A DNA stretch of 64,000 nucleotides. Origin: Wyeomyia smithii. Taxonomy: Eukaryota > Arthropoda > Insecta > Diptera > Culicidae. The translations under genes were made by a program, and so were the position numbers. The notes beneath the pieces are model-generated. The model worked only from the letters and a program-made list of their open reading frames with translations, ran no database searches and was not told where the DNA came from. The DNA lies in contig NC_073694.1 of NCBI RefSeq assembly GCF_029784165.1, positions 82,454,249 to 82,518,248 of the forward strand, in the 5' to 3' direction. How positions within the stretch are numbered: the first letter of the stretch is position 1; each line of letters opens with the position of its first letter. Positions 46,396-57,000 of this stretch are shown one piece after another.

Positions 46396-47718
46396 ATGGC
46401 TGGACGGAAAAAGAAACCTCGCATCGCTGCGGGGAGGAAAAGAGAGGCATCTCTTTCTGACACATCGAGTGTCTGTAGTGACAATCCTTTTGATATTTTG
46501 CCTGAGCAAGAAGCTGGTGAAATGGAAGTTACCAATAATGAGACTATACAAAATATAAAATCTTTAAAAAAGGAGAAAGTTCCACCTATTGTGGTAACTA
46601 TTTCTTCTGAATTTAATATATTCAAAAAGGAACTTTCAACGTTTGTTTCTGACGTTAAAGTTACCTATCAAATTGGCCGTAGAGGTGAATGCCGCTTATT
46701 AGCCGACTCAGTAAAGGGTCGTGATCGTCTTGTTCAGTATTTAACTGACAAGATGTACAAATTTTTTACATATGACACCAAGAACGCAAAGCCGTTCAAG
46801 GTTGTCTTGAAAGGTCTCACCAACGATCAAACCGTTGATGAGATCAAACTTACTTTAACAGAATTACTTGGCATAGCCCCTACCCAAGTAATTCTAATGA
46901 AACAAAAATCACGAGGCGAAAACAGTCAGAGAACTGGAATTTCCCTTGTTAATTATTTAATTCATTTTAACCGCAATGAGGTTAACAACTTAAAATTTTT
47001 TGAAAAAGCACATGCTTTGTATAATGTGCGTGTAAAGTGGGAAACTTATAGGAAGTATGGCGGAGGTGAAAAGCATATCACCCAATGCCGTACTTGCCAA
47101 CGTTATGGCCATGGTTCCAAATTCTGTAACATGGACCAAAAATGTCTTAATTGTGGAGACTCTTCTCACAAAAAGGACACATGTCCTGTGAAAGAGAGTA
47201 AAAATTTTCGCTGTGCGAATTGTAACGGCAACCATATGTCAAATTTTTATCAATGCCCAGTCCGTTTAGCAATTGTTAAGGCAAGGCAAGGTAAACAAAA
47301 TTCAATTTCTCAATTAAAACCAACTTCAAAACAAAATTCTCCAAGCGTACCAGTGACGCATAGTTTACCTACTCCTTTGCATACCCGTTTAACTTATGCA
47401 CAGGTTACAGGTAGTTCGAACATTATACCGCCTAGTGTTGGTAGTTCGAAAATGACCGTCAATATGGGTAAGCAAAACACGCTAGAAAATAATTGTACAC
47501 CTATTACTCCAGCTAATATTGCTGCCGAAAATATTTTTTCTAATGTCAACTGCCTGGGGCCTATTACGACAGGTAAACTTTCTTTTTTGCAACAGGCAAT
47601 GTTCGATCTTATGAACGCCATGTTGCAGGCAAAATCAATGTTTGAAGCCATTCAAATAGGCACAAATTTTACTATTAAAATTGTTTCTAATTTAAAATTT
47701 AGCAATGATTTTAAATAA
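46396..47718 (+). CDS. Jockey ORF1, gag-like nucleic-acid-binding protein
   Basis: ATG at 46396 (MAGRKKKPRIAAGRKR), 440 codons, TAA at 47716. The N-terminus is strongly basic, followed by an acidic/Ser region. The middle region (about residues 75-215, IVVTISSEFN to VRVKWETYR) is of the type found in Jockey ORF1 proteins. Three zinc knuckles follow at about 229-290: CRTCQRYGHGSKFC, CLNCGDSSHKKDTC and CANCNGNHMSNFYQC. The protein should bind element RNA and form the ribonucleoprotein that enters the nucleus. In-frame codons before 46396 (from 46354) are 5' UTR. The stop overlaps the ORF2 start by 14 bases, suggesting reinitiation. No damage seen; length is usual for Jockey ORF1. Confidence 0.9.
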   Translation: MAGRKKKPRIAAGRKREASLSDTSSVCSDNPFDILPEQEAGEMEVTNNETIQNIKSLKKEKVPPIVVTISSEFNIFKKELSTFVSDVKVTYQIGRRGECRLLADSVKGRDRLVQYLTDKMYKFFTYDTKNAKPFKVVLKGLTNDQTVDEIKLTLTELLGIAPTQVILMKQKSRGENSQRTGISLVNYLIHFNRNEVNNLKFFEKAHALYNVRVKWETYRKYGGGEKHITQCRTCQRYGHGSKFCNMDQKCLNCGDSSHKKDTCPVKESKNFRCANCNGNHMSNFYQCPVRLAIVKARQGKQNSISQLKPTSKQNSPSVPVTHSLPTPLHTRLTYAQVTGSSNIIPPSVGSSKMTVNMGKQNTLENNCTPITPANIAAENIFSNVNCLGPITTGKLSFLQQAMFDLMNAMLQAKSMFEAIQIGTNFTIKIVSNLKFSNDFK

Positions 47719-50365
47719 AACAATTAAAATATTAAATTGGAATGCTCGCTCATTGAAGGCCAATGAGAATGAGCTTTTTAATTTTTTAACAGTAAATAAT
47801 GTGCATATTGCAATTATTACTGAAACATTTTTGAAACCTAACATAAAATTAAAATATGATCCCAATTACGTGGTTCATAGATATGATAGGATTCAGGGTT
47901 CCGGCGGTGGAGTTGCAATTGTTATTCATCGCCGAATCAAACATCGTGCTCTTCCCCATCTTGAGACGAAAGTTATTGAAACTTTGGGAATTGAAGTTCA
48001 AACTGAACTTGGGATTTTATTTATTGCCGCAGCATATTTACCATTTCAATGCACACGCGAGCTCAAAAATTATTTTAAAGGTGATTTACAAAAACTCACC
48101 AGAAATCGTTCGAAATTTTTCATAATCGGCGATTTTAACGCTGAACATCGTTCATGGAATAATTCTCAAAGTAATTCCAATGGCAAAATTTTATTCAATG
48201 ATTGTTCTTCAGGATACTATTCTATTTTGTCTCCGAATAGTCCTACATGCTTTTCTTCTGTAAGAAACCCTTCAACAATTGATTTGGTGCTGACAGATCA
48301 AAGTCATGTATGTAGTGATTTGATCACACATGCTGACTTTGATTCTGACCATCTTCCAATAACTTTTTCTTTATCACATGAATCAGTTTTAAACCCTATG
48401 AGCTCTGTTTTTAATTATAACAAAGCTAATTGGGAAAGATACAAAACTCATATTGAGAGAAATTTCAATAATGAGCTTGATTTGCAAAACGAAGTGAATA
48501 TTGATTCCGCTTTGGAAGCATTAAAATGTGCAATTGTTGATGCCAGGAATTATTCTGTTCCAAAGGCTCAAGTGAAATTTGATTCACCAATAATTGACGA
48601 AAATCTTCAACTTCTAATTCGTTTGAAAAATGTCCGCAGACGTCAATATCAACGTTCTCGTGACCCTGTTTTTAAAACTATTTATAAAGATTTACAGAAA
48701 GAGATTAAACATAGATTTACTCTTCTGAGAAATCAAAATTTTGAGACTAAAGTTGAAAAATTGAAACCATATTCAAAACCATTTTGGAAGCTGTCGAAGA
48801 TTCTTAAGAAACCTTCAAAGCCTATTCCAGTTTTAAAAGATGGTGAACGTTTTCTTGTATCCAATGAACAAAAGGCTCAAAGACTTGCTCAGCAGTTTGA
48901 GAGTGTTCATAACTCAAATTTGAATTTTGTGAGTCCAATTGAAAATGAAGTCACACGTCAATTTGATTTAATTTCTTCCCAGAATTTTTTACCTGCAGAA
49001 ATAATTGAAACTAACTTGAATGAGATTAAATCAATTATTAAAAATTTCAAAAATATGAAAGCACCTGGTGACGATGGAATCTTTAATATACTAATCAAAC
49101 ATCTCCCTGAGAGCACAATGGAATTTTTAGTGAAAATTTTCAATTGCTGCTTCAAAATTGCATATTTTCCCAAATTATGGAAAAATGCAAAAATTACTCC
49201 CATTTTAAAACCGGATAAGAACCCAGCTGAAGTTTCAAGTTATCGACCAATCAGTTTGCTTTCTTCAATAAGTAAACTGTTTGAGAGAGTTATTCTTAAC
49301 AGAATGATGTCACACATCAACGAAAATTCAATTTTTGCAAATGAACAGTTTGGATTTCGCCATGGGCATTCCACAACTCATCAATTGCTCAGAGTTACTA
49401 ATATGATACGAGCTAACAAATCTGAAGGTTATTCCACTGGAGCTGCTCTTTTAGACATAGAAAAAGCATTCGACAGTGTTTGGCATAAAGGTTTGATTGC
49501 GAAATTGCAAACTTTTAATTTTCCAATTTTCCTAATCAAAATTTTAAAAAATTATCTTACTGATCGAACTCTGCAGGTTGTCTATCAGAATTCAAAATCT
49601 GATAGATTTCCTGTCAGAGCAGGTGTGCCTCAAGGTTCAGTCTTGGGTCCAGTCCTGTACAACATATTCACTTCAGATCTTCCTGATTTGCCTCCAGGAT
49701 GCACAAAGTCATTGTTCTGCGATGACACAAGCATTTCCGTAAAAGGAAAAAGTCTTCGTGTCATATGCAGTCGATTGCAGAAAAGTTTAGATATTTTTTC
49801 TTCCTACTTGCAAAAGTGGAAAATCTCTCCCAATGCTTCTAAAACTCAAATGATAATTTTTCCGCATAAGCCTAGGGCTTTTTTCCTCAAGCCAAACAAT
49901 AATCACGTTGTTAAGATGAATGGGGTTATTTTAAGTTGGTCCGACAAGGTTAAGTACTTGGGACTAATTTATGATAAAAAACTTATTTTCAAAGAGCACA
50001 TTGAGAGTATACAAGCCAAGTGCATCAAATATACGAGATGTTTATATCCTCTCATTAACAGGAATTCTAAACTTTGTTTAAAGAACAAACTATTGATTTA
50101 CAAACAAATTTTTAGACCAGCAATGCTTTATGCTGTACCGATCTGGTCAAGTTGCTGTTCAACAAGGAAGAAAACGCTCCAAAGGATTCAGAATAAAATT
50201 CTGAAAATGATTTTGAAGCGTCCTCCTTGGTTTGGTACACTCGAATTACATAGACTTACTGGTGTTGAATCATTAGAAGCTATGTCAAATAAAATTATTA
50301 ACAATTTTCGACAAAAATCGTTGCAATCCTCAATTGCTACGATAAGCTCTCTTTATAGCCAATAA
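47705..50365 (+). CDS. Jockey ORF2, endonuclease-reverse transcriptase
   Basis: ATG at 47705, 886 codons, TAA at 50363. An apurinic-type endonuclease is at about residues 5-235 (ILNWNARSLKANENE, IAIITETFL, FIIGDFNAEH, DSDHLPITF); it nicks the target. RT lies at about 450-760: NMKAPGDDGIFNILIKHLPE, YRPISLLSSISKLFERVI, LDIEKAFDSVWHKGL with the first catalytic Asp, GVPQGSVLGPVLYNIF, and the FCDD box at 671-674 in place of the usual F/YADD. The C-terminal part (RPAMLYAVPIWSSC) lacks RNase H, as in Jockey. The frame is undamaged, so this copy could encode an active enzyme. It overlaps ORF1 by 14 bases. The start is chosen because it is the first ATG in frame and sits at the ORF1 stop. Confidence 0.92.
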   Translation: MILNKTIKILNWNARSLKANENELFNFLTVNNVHIAIITETFLKPNIKLKYDPNYVVHRYDRIQGSGGGVAIVIHRRIKHRALPHLETKVIETLGIEVQTELGILFIAAAYLPFQCTRELKNYFKGDLQKLTRNRSKFFIIGDFNAEHRSWNNSQSNSNGKILFNDCSSGYYSILSPNSPTCFSSVRNPSTIDLVLTDQSHVCSDLITHADFDSDHLPITFSLSHESVLNPMSSVFNYNKANWERYKTHIERNFNNELDLQNEVNIDSALEALKCAIVDARNYSVPKAQVKFDSPIIDENLQLLIRLKNVRRRQYQRSRDPVFKTIYKDLQKEIKHRFTLLRNQNFETKVEKLKPYSKPFWKLSKILKKPSKPIPVLKDGERFLVSNEQKAQRLAQQFESVHNSNLNFVSPIENEVTRQFDLISSQNFLPAEIIETNLNEIKSIIKNFKNMKAPGDDGIFNILIKHLPESTMEFLVKIFNCCFKIAYFPKLWKNAKITPILKPDKNPAEVSSYRPISLLSSISKLFERVILNRMMSHINENSIFANEQFGFRHGHSTTHQLLRVTNMIRANKSEGYSTGAALLDIEKAFDSVWHKGLIAKLQTFNFPIFLIKILKNYLTDRTLQVVYQNSKSDRFPVRAGVPQGSVLGPVLYNIFTSDLPDLPPGCTKSLFCDDTSISVKGKSLRVICSRLQKSLDIFSSYLQKWKISPNASKTQMIIFPHKPRAFFLKPNNNHVVKMNGVILSWSDKVKYLGLIYDKKLIFKEHIESIQAKCIKYTRCLYPLINRNSKLCLKNKLLIYKQIFRPAMLYAVPIWSSCCSTRKKTLQRIQNKILKMILKRPPWFGTLELHRLTGVESLEAMSNKIINNFRQKSLQSSIATISSLYSQ

Positions 50366-51519
50366 GTTAGCAATTAAGTTAGTTGTAAGTTTACTTCCCC
50401 TTTTCTGACAAGTAGGTTTAAATCCCTACGAATGATAAGTCCTAATTGCGAAAGCAAACAAATCCTAACAATTAAAATTACAAATTTCTAACAGTGTTGA
50501 GAAGTCACCATTTGTGATTGGACACACATACTCATTATTTACTAATATTTATCATAAATACTTAAGCTACTAACAAATCCCCCCTTTCTAAAAAAAAAAA
50601 AAAAAAAAAAAAGGGGATAAAGAAAACGGGAGGACAAAATGTAAAGAGAAATAAGGGAAGTTGGCTTGAGAGGAGGGCTGGAGCGACTAAAAGGAGAGAA
50701 GGCTCGATCACTCCATTCTAATCCAGCAAGCGGACGAGTATAGTAAAGTTAAAACCTGTGAATATAACCTGTGCATTAAAAAAAAGTACAGCGCATCTTG
50801 CGCTTAACAGTGGCAGTCAGGTAAATCTTGCTTCCTATTAGAAAACTGCCAGATCGAGCCTTGCGAAAGAATTCTGAGCCCAGCCATTTCCCTCCCCTCA
50901 CCTAGACCCATTCAGTATTGGCTCGAAAGAAGCGGATAGCACGCGGTGCCAGATATAGAACGGCAGACTCACGTTAACTGCCCACACGTGGGCAGCATCA
51001 TCGAAAGACGAAGGAACCACATGGTAGTGCACGAGTAACATCTACCGTTACCTTCCCGAAAACAGCATATCCCGGGAACGACAGCCACCGTAGCCTACCC
51101 CGAAAGCAGCAGCCGTTCCACCCCCGAGAGTACCGCCAAGCAACACAGTAGCTGTGCGGCGAGAGCAAACGAGTGAACTTCACCCACCGTTCACCCGATA
51201 GATTCAGCCCATCCAGTCACCCGAGTCACCCGAAGATCCGAGGCAGATTCAGCAGCCGGCCGGCCCCCTACACACACCCACACATTGTAAGATAGTAAGT
51301 AATAAAAACTTAACCTTACTTAGAGTGGTTTTAATAGAGCCGTCTGCATCCCTGATCGGTGTCACACAGCCGCCCTCGAGAAGGAGAGTTTCTCCCTCGA
51401 GATCGAGCTAGCCTTGGCAAAAGAGGTCGTGAGAGCCCACCCCGCTAGTCCCCAGAGGAACGACCAGGGACTTGGGGAAATTAGACGTGACCCTTCCGGT
51501 AACGTACCACAGTAACAAT

Positions 51520-51530
51520 TGGCGCCCAAC
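51520..51530 (+). promoter_or_regulatory. Primer-binding site of the LTR element
   Basis: TGGCGCCCAAC begins two bases after the 5' LTR end. TGGCGCCC is complementary to the 3' end of tRNA-Lys in many retroelements, so minus-strand DNA synthesis is probably primed by a Lys tRNA. Complementarity was judged by eye. Confidence 0.8.
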
Positions 51531-51871
51531 TAACAGACAATATCGATCAGAGACGTAGTATCATCGATATAAGAGTAGAGGTTAGAAATTACAGTAGGGA
51601 TATCGGCAATTCGCTCATAACAGTTTGATGGAAGCAAGGGCTTTGAATTGTGACACAATATCATCTTCTTCAACGATAATATTCAGATTGTCTGCATAAT
51701 CTTACTAGTGCGCGAACACTCACGAAAGTTCAGTTACAGTCGCTATTATATCAGACACGCGATCCGAGAATTATAATTAAATTAAAGAATCAACTTAATG
51801 GGTCTTGATTTTGCCAATTAATTGAAACGTCCACTGGTTGCTTGGAAAAAGTTTATTAGAATCACTTCATT

Positions 51872-54038
51872 ATGGATTTACAGGAAATGTATAAAAATCT
51901 CAACGTGTCTCATCTTTCGGTTGATGAAGTTGAACATGAGTTACTGATTCGGAATATATTATTCAGTCCTACCGAACACGAGAGTATAAAGCGACGTAAA
52001 TTGAAGGAGAAGATGCGAGAAGAGAGGTGAATGGGAATAGTAGCACACTCACCGACTTGGAGAGGTGTTACCGAAGAAATTTGTATAATTAAATCGAAGC
52101 TGGGTGTGATCCACGATCTGTTGGAAAACCCAAAATCTTTTACACGCTTGAGCGATAAGTTCTGCACTCGCTTGATTCATTACAGAGTCAGAATTTTTGC
52201 GCTTTCAAGGGTGTCGCAGGCACAAAAATACTTACATGAAATTAAAGACGTGGGTAAACAAGCTACATATATTTTTCAAAAATATTTTTCCGACTTAGCA
52301 CCTCCTAAAAGAGAAGCTATCGAGCCAAAGCAGCTTGAACAAGACCTTGGCAAAGCTCTAGTGGAGATAAGGAGTGAAATTAAAGATTTGAATGAAACTG
52401 CTTGTGGCAGGATCGTAGAACTTAACGAAGATGGAAATGAGGAAGTGTCAGAAACCAATAAACAGCACGGAGAATATAAAGAAAACGAAATAAAAGAATC
52501 ACTCAATAAAGCAGACTATATACTGGAAAAATTAGAACAATGTGAACAGGATAATGGAGAAAATGTATTAGAATTAATTCCATTTTTTCGGAACTTTGTA
52601 GTACAAATAACACAACAGCAGAAAGAGCAAAGAGAAAAAGAAAACGCTGAGGAAAAGCGAAAAAAAAGGCAGCAGAAGAAAATGTGGAAAACAAGAAGCG
52701 TTTAGAGAAATTATTGATAAACTTGAATAACACAATTAAACCAGAATCCTCAAATCAGCCACTTCCTGATCCTGAAAATAAGAATAAAAAAGAATTTACC
52801 GAAACTAAATCAACAGAAACATCGGAGTTGGAAAGTGATTCAACTTATGCCTCTGAGATATCAGAGAAACATAGGAAAAAGGAAAAGTTTGGAAACGTAA
52901 CAAAATCGAATAAATCTAAAAACCAAAATAGAATGTCTAATCAACGAAAAAAAAGACGCGGGCAGAAAGTTAGCTTTTCGTCAGAAACAGAAAAATCTTC
53001 CTCGACAGAAACTTCAGAATCAACAACAACCACATCAGAAAGCTCGTCGGGTTCATCGAACAAAAGAAGCAAACACCACTATAAAAAAATAGGAAAAGAT
53101 TTGAATATCCGATAAAAAGAATTCCAGTTGTAGAATGGAAAATTAAATATGATGGAAGAGATGGAGGTAGAAAATTAGCAGAATTTTTAAGAGAAGTGAA
53201 GATGAGATGCAAAGCAGAAAAAGTTTCCGAAAAGGAGCTTTTTCGCAGTGCGATACACTTGTTTATTGGAAGAGCGAAAGACTGGTTTATGGAAATAACA
53301 CATAACCGTCACGTTAGGAACTGGGCTCAGCTTAAATCCGATTTGAAAAGAGAATTTCTTTCGCCAAATCTTGACTTTCAGTTGGAACTGCAAGCCACTA
53401 ATAGAAGTCAAGGTCGAGGAGAACGGTTCGTGGATTATTTTCACGACATGCAAAAATGTTTCCAATCGATGACTCGCCAAATTTCCGAGCGAAGAAAGTT
53501 TGATATTGTATGGCGAAATATGAGATCAGACTATAAAAATGCTTTAACGGGAAAAAGAATAAAATCGTTATCAAAATTACGAAAATACGGGCGAACTGTT
53601 GACGAAAATTACTGGAATAATTTTCAGAAATTTTCCGACAACCCCATCCGAAGTCGATACAATCAAATTAATGAACTGTCGGCTAATAATGAATCGATTA
53701 ATTATCCTTCGAAACCTACAAGAAATAATGGGTATAAAGATAATTCACGTAAACACAATAATGTTGAAATGGAACAAAATTGGGAGAAAAACATGGTTAA
53801 AGAAAGGGTAAAACCTGAGCAGGATCCGATGGAAGGTTCATCTAAAGGTACATTGAAATTAATCAATGAACAGTATCAAAGACCCCCACTAGGAATCTGC
53901 TACAATTGCCAAAAACAGGGTCACCATTATAATGAATGTGATCAGGAGAAACGCAAATTTTGTCGTCTTTGCGGTTTCCCAAACACATATACCAGAATTT
54001 GTCCATTTTGCGCAAAAAACGAAAAGAATTCAGCTTAA
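51872..54038 (+). pseudogene. gag of the LTR element, one stop and two frameshifts
   Basis: ATG at 51872 (MDLQEMYKNLNVSHL) is the likely start. The frame meets TGA at 52028, continues in the same frame to the A-run 52660-52667, shifts by -1, continues through a Glu/Lys-rich and Ser/Thr-rich linker to the A-run 53083-53089, shifts by -1 again, and is then open to TAA at 54036. The last part carries the capsid-like retrotransposon gag domain (about 53120-53560: VVEWKIKYDG, HLFIGRAKDWF, LKREFLSPNLD) and a C-terminal CYNCQKQGHHYNEC knuckle with a second Cys cluster. The end overlaps pol. Both frameshifts lie in A homopolymers, so they could be mutations or sequencing errors; the TGA cannot be explained that way. 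No repaired version is given. Confidence 0.8.
54014..54020 (+). promoter_or_regulatory. Gag-pol -1 frameshift site A-AAA-AAC
   Basis: The heptamer A AAA AAC is in the required register with the gag frame (codons GCA AAA AAC) and lies 16 bases before the gag stop at 54036. Slipping back one base enters the long pol frame. This heptamer is one of the most efficient -1 slippery sites known in retroviruses. A stimulatory downstream structure was not established by eye. Confidence 0.8.
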
Positions 54039-57000
54039 AGGAGGAAGCTGAAATTCATAATTCAAACCCTCCTGTTCTTACAAATTGCACTGAGAATTTA
54101 TTAAAATTCGGACTAAAGCCATTAACAGAGTCAGAATATATATTAGAAAATAAAGTAGATGAACTGTTGCTTCGAGTAAATGGAGACGCTCGACCGTTTA
54201 TTAAAGTTGAAGTACTGGGAAAACAAATGGTGGGTTTACTCGATAGTGGAGCGCAACGAACCGTACTAGGGGATGGTTCGGTGAAACTAATAAACGATCT
54301 GAAGCTAAAGATGTATAAAACCGATATAACAGCTCGAACTGCTTCGGGATCACCAATACAAGTTAACGGCTACGTACACTTACCGATTACGTTCAACAAA
54401 GAAACGCATATTATTTCTGCTTTGATAGCACCTAAACTTAGACACCGACTTATACTCGGATATGAGGACTTTTGGGAAGCTTTTAAGCTCAAGCCTACAA
54501 TTGTAGATCGGGAAATCTGTGAAATGATGGGAAATGATCAAGAGATAGTAGTAAAGGAAGAAAAGAAGGAGAATGAATTGGATGAACAGCAAAGAGAAAG
54601 GCTAGAGGACGTGAAGAGATTGTTTAAAGTTTGGGAGGAAGGGAGAGTGCTCGATATCACTTCATTGATATCTCACAAGATTGAGTTTAAGGAAGAATTC
54701 AAAAATTCTCCCCCAGTCAGAATAAACCCTTACCCCACCTCACCAGACATGCAAATTAAAATTAATAAAGAGCTCGATAATATGATACGACAAAATGTTA
54801 TCGAACGCAGTAAAAGTGATTGGTCACTCAGTACAGTACCAGTTTTAAAACCTAGTGGCGAAGTTAGGCTTTGTTTAGACGCAAGACGTCTTAACGAAAG
54901 GACTAGCAGAGACGCTTACCCCCTCCCACATCAAGATCGTATTCTCAGTCGACTGGGGCCAAGCAAGTATTTGTCAACGATTGACTTATCGAAGGCTTTC
55001 TTGCAAATTCCGCTGGACCCCACGTCCCGAAAATATACGGCTTTCTTGGTGTTGGGGAGAGGGCTGTTCCAGTTTACCAGGTTACCCTTCGGACTTGTCA
55101 ATAGTCCCGCTACTTTGGCTCGACTAATGGATGAAGTCCTAGGGTACGGTGAACTGGAACCGAATGTGTTTGTTTACCTCGACGATATTGTCGTGGTGAA
55201 CGATACATTCGAGGCCCATATCCAGTCGCTCCGAGAGGTTGCGATACGTCTCAGTAAGGCAAATTTGTCAATAAACATTGAAAAGTCGCAGTTCTGTGTA
55301 CAAGAGTTACCATACTTAGGCTATATTCTCTCGAGTCAAGGGTTACGTCCAAACCCGGAGAGAATTGAAGCGATCGTAAACTACGAGAGACCAACTTCGG
55401 TTCGCGCCCTACGCCGTTTCTTAGGGATGGCGAACTATTACAGGCGGTTCATTTCTAAATTTAGCGAGTACACAGTTTCGTTGACCAATCTTTTGCGTGG
55501 AAAACCTAAAACGATAGTGTGGAATGAATCGGCTGAAAATGCATTTATTAAATTGAAAGAGAGCCTTATAACAGCACCGGTACTCTCGACGCCAAATTTT
55601 TCCTTACCGTTCACGATACAGTGTGATGCGAGTGACACTGCAATTGCATCCATTCTCACTCAAGAAAATGCCGATGGAGAAAAAGTGATAGCGTATTTCT
55701 TTCAGAAACTTTCTCCAGCTCAGCAATCGTATGCAGCATCAGAAAAAGAGGGATTAGCTGAGCTATCAGCGATAGAAAGGTTTCGACCCTACGTCGAAGG
55801 ATCTCATTTCGTTGTCGTCTCAGATGCATCCGCGCTAACGCATATCATGCGAGGCAAGTGGCGGACGTCTTCAAGGTTGAGTAGGTGGAGTATTCAGCTC
55901 CAAGGGTATGACCTAGAGATTCGACATCGGCGAGGTCGTGACAATATTGTACCCGATGCTTTGTCAAGAGCAGTAGAATCCGTCGATATCAGCGATGAGG
56001 TTGATTCCTGGTATTCTAAAATATTCAAAGGTGTCCGCGAAAACCCCGAAGAGCATATTGACTACAAAATAGAAAATAATAATTTGTTTAAATTTGTGTC
56101 CTCGAAAACAGAGACACTTGATTACACGTTTCAGTGGAAACTCTGTGTACCTGAGGTAGCGCGAGAGAAAATCATACAAACCGAACATGAGAATGGTTTC
56201 CATATAGGATACGAAAAATTACTGCATAAGCTCCGCATAAAATATTTTTGGCCAAAAATGGCTACTAGTGTAAAACGATTTGTAGAACGTTGCACAACTT
56301 GCAGAGAATGTAAACCAGCCAACCATTCCCAACACCCTGAGATGGGCAAACAGAGGCTGTCTTCAAAGCCATTCCAAATCCTTGCCATTGATTTTATACA
56401 ATCGCTACCGCGAAGCCGAACAGGAAATACTCACCTCCTAGTCTTACTTGATGTATTTTCTAAGTGGACTATGCTGGTGCCAATAAGAAAAATTTCTACG
56501 GAATTAGTAATTCGCGTATTGGAACAGCAATGGTTCCGTCGATACTCAGTACCAGAAATACTTATTAGCGACAATGCGAGTACGTTTCTTAGTAAACAGT
56601 TTAAAATGTTTCTTGATCAATATAAAGTGGCACATTGGACCAATGCTAGACATCATTGTCAGGCTAACCCAGTGGAACGATTAAATCGTAGCATAAATGC
56701 ATGTGTGAGGACATATGTCAAAACGGATCAGCGAAACTGGGGCACTAAGATTTCCGAGGTAGAATGTGTCCTTAACAACACCGTGCATGCTTCGACCGGA
56801 TTTTCACCGTATCGAATACTCTTTGGCCACGAAATCGTTACCAGTGGGAATGATCACAGATTAGATGTGATCACGCATGAACTGTCTGAGAAGGAGAGAT
56901 TGGAAACAAAGCTAAAAATAGATAAAGCAACTCAAGAAGTAGTAGTTAAAAACCTAGAGAGAGCTCACGAGCGAAGCGCTAGGAATTATAATCTCCGATT

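Larger units (their letters stand above)
46192..50607 (+). mobile_element. Full-length Jockey-clade retrotransposon, both ORFs intact
   Basis: Flanked by a 12-bp TSD, AAAAAGGGGATA (46180-46191 and 50608-50619), the left edge being confirmed by the uninterrupted 3' LTR. It starts tcacagtgcgtc, has a 5' UTR of about 200 bp, two overlapping ORFs without stops or frameshifts, a 3' UTR of about 240 bp and a poly(A) of about 22. This is the complete Jockey plan (compare Juan of mosquitoes). Two older copies of the family are in this window (421-997, 42640-43033). The 5' UTR has two short repeats, each reading gtctt...aagactacct (about 46295 and 46330). Confidence 0.93.
45818..51517 (+). repeat. 5' LTR, split by Jockey insertion
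   Basis: LTR sequence is 45818-46191 plus 50620-51517, about 1.27 kb without the insertion; the interrupted site is continuous in the 3' LTR at about 58280-58293. It should carry the promoter and poly(A) signals: AATAAA occurs within agtaataaaaactt near 51297. With 4.4 kb inserted, transcription from this LTR is probably impaired. Confidence 0.92.

Noticed and set aside
50998..51183. Minus-strand ORF repeated at 58711-58896
   Set aside because: Present twice only because it lies in the two LTRs.
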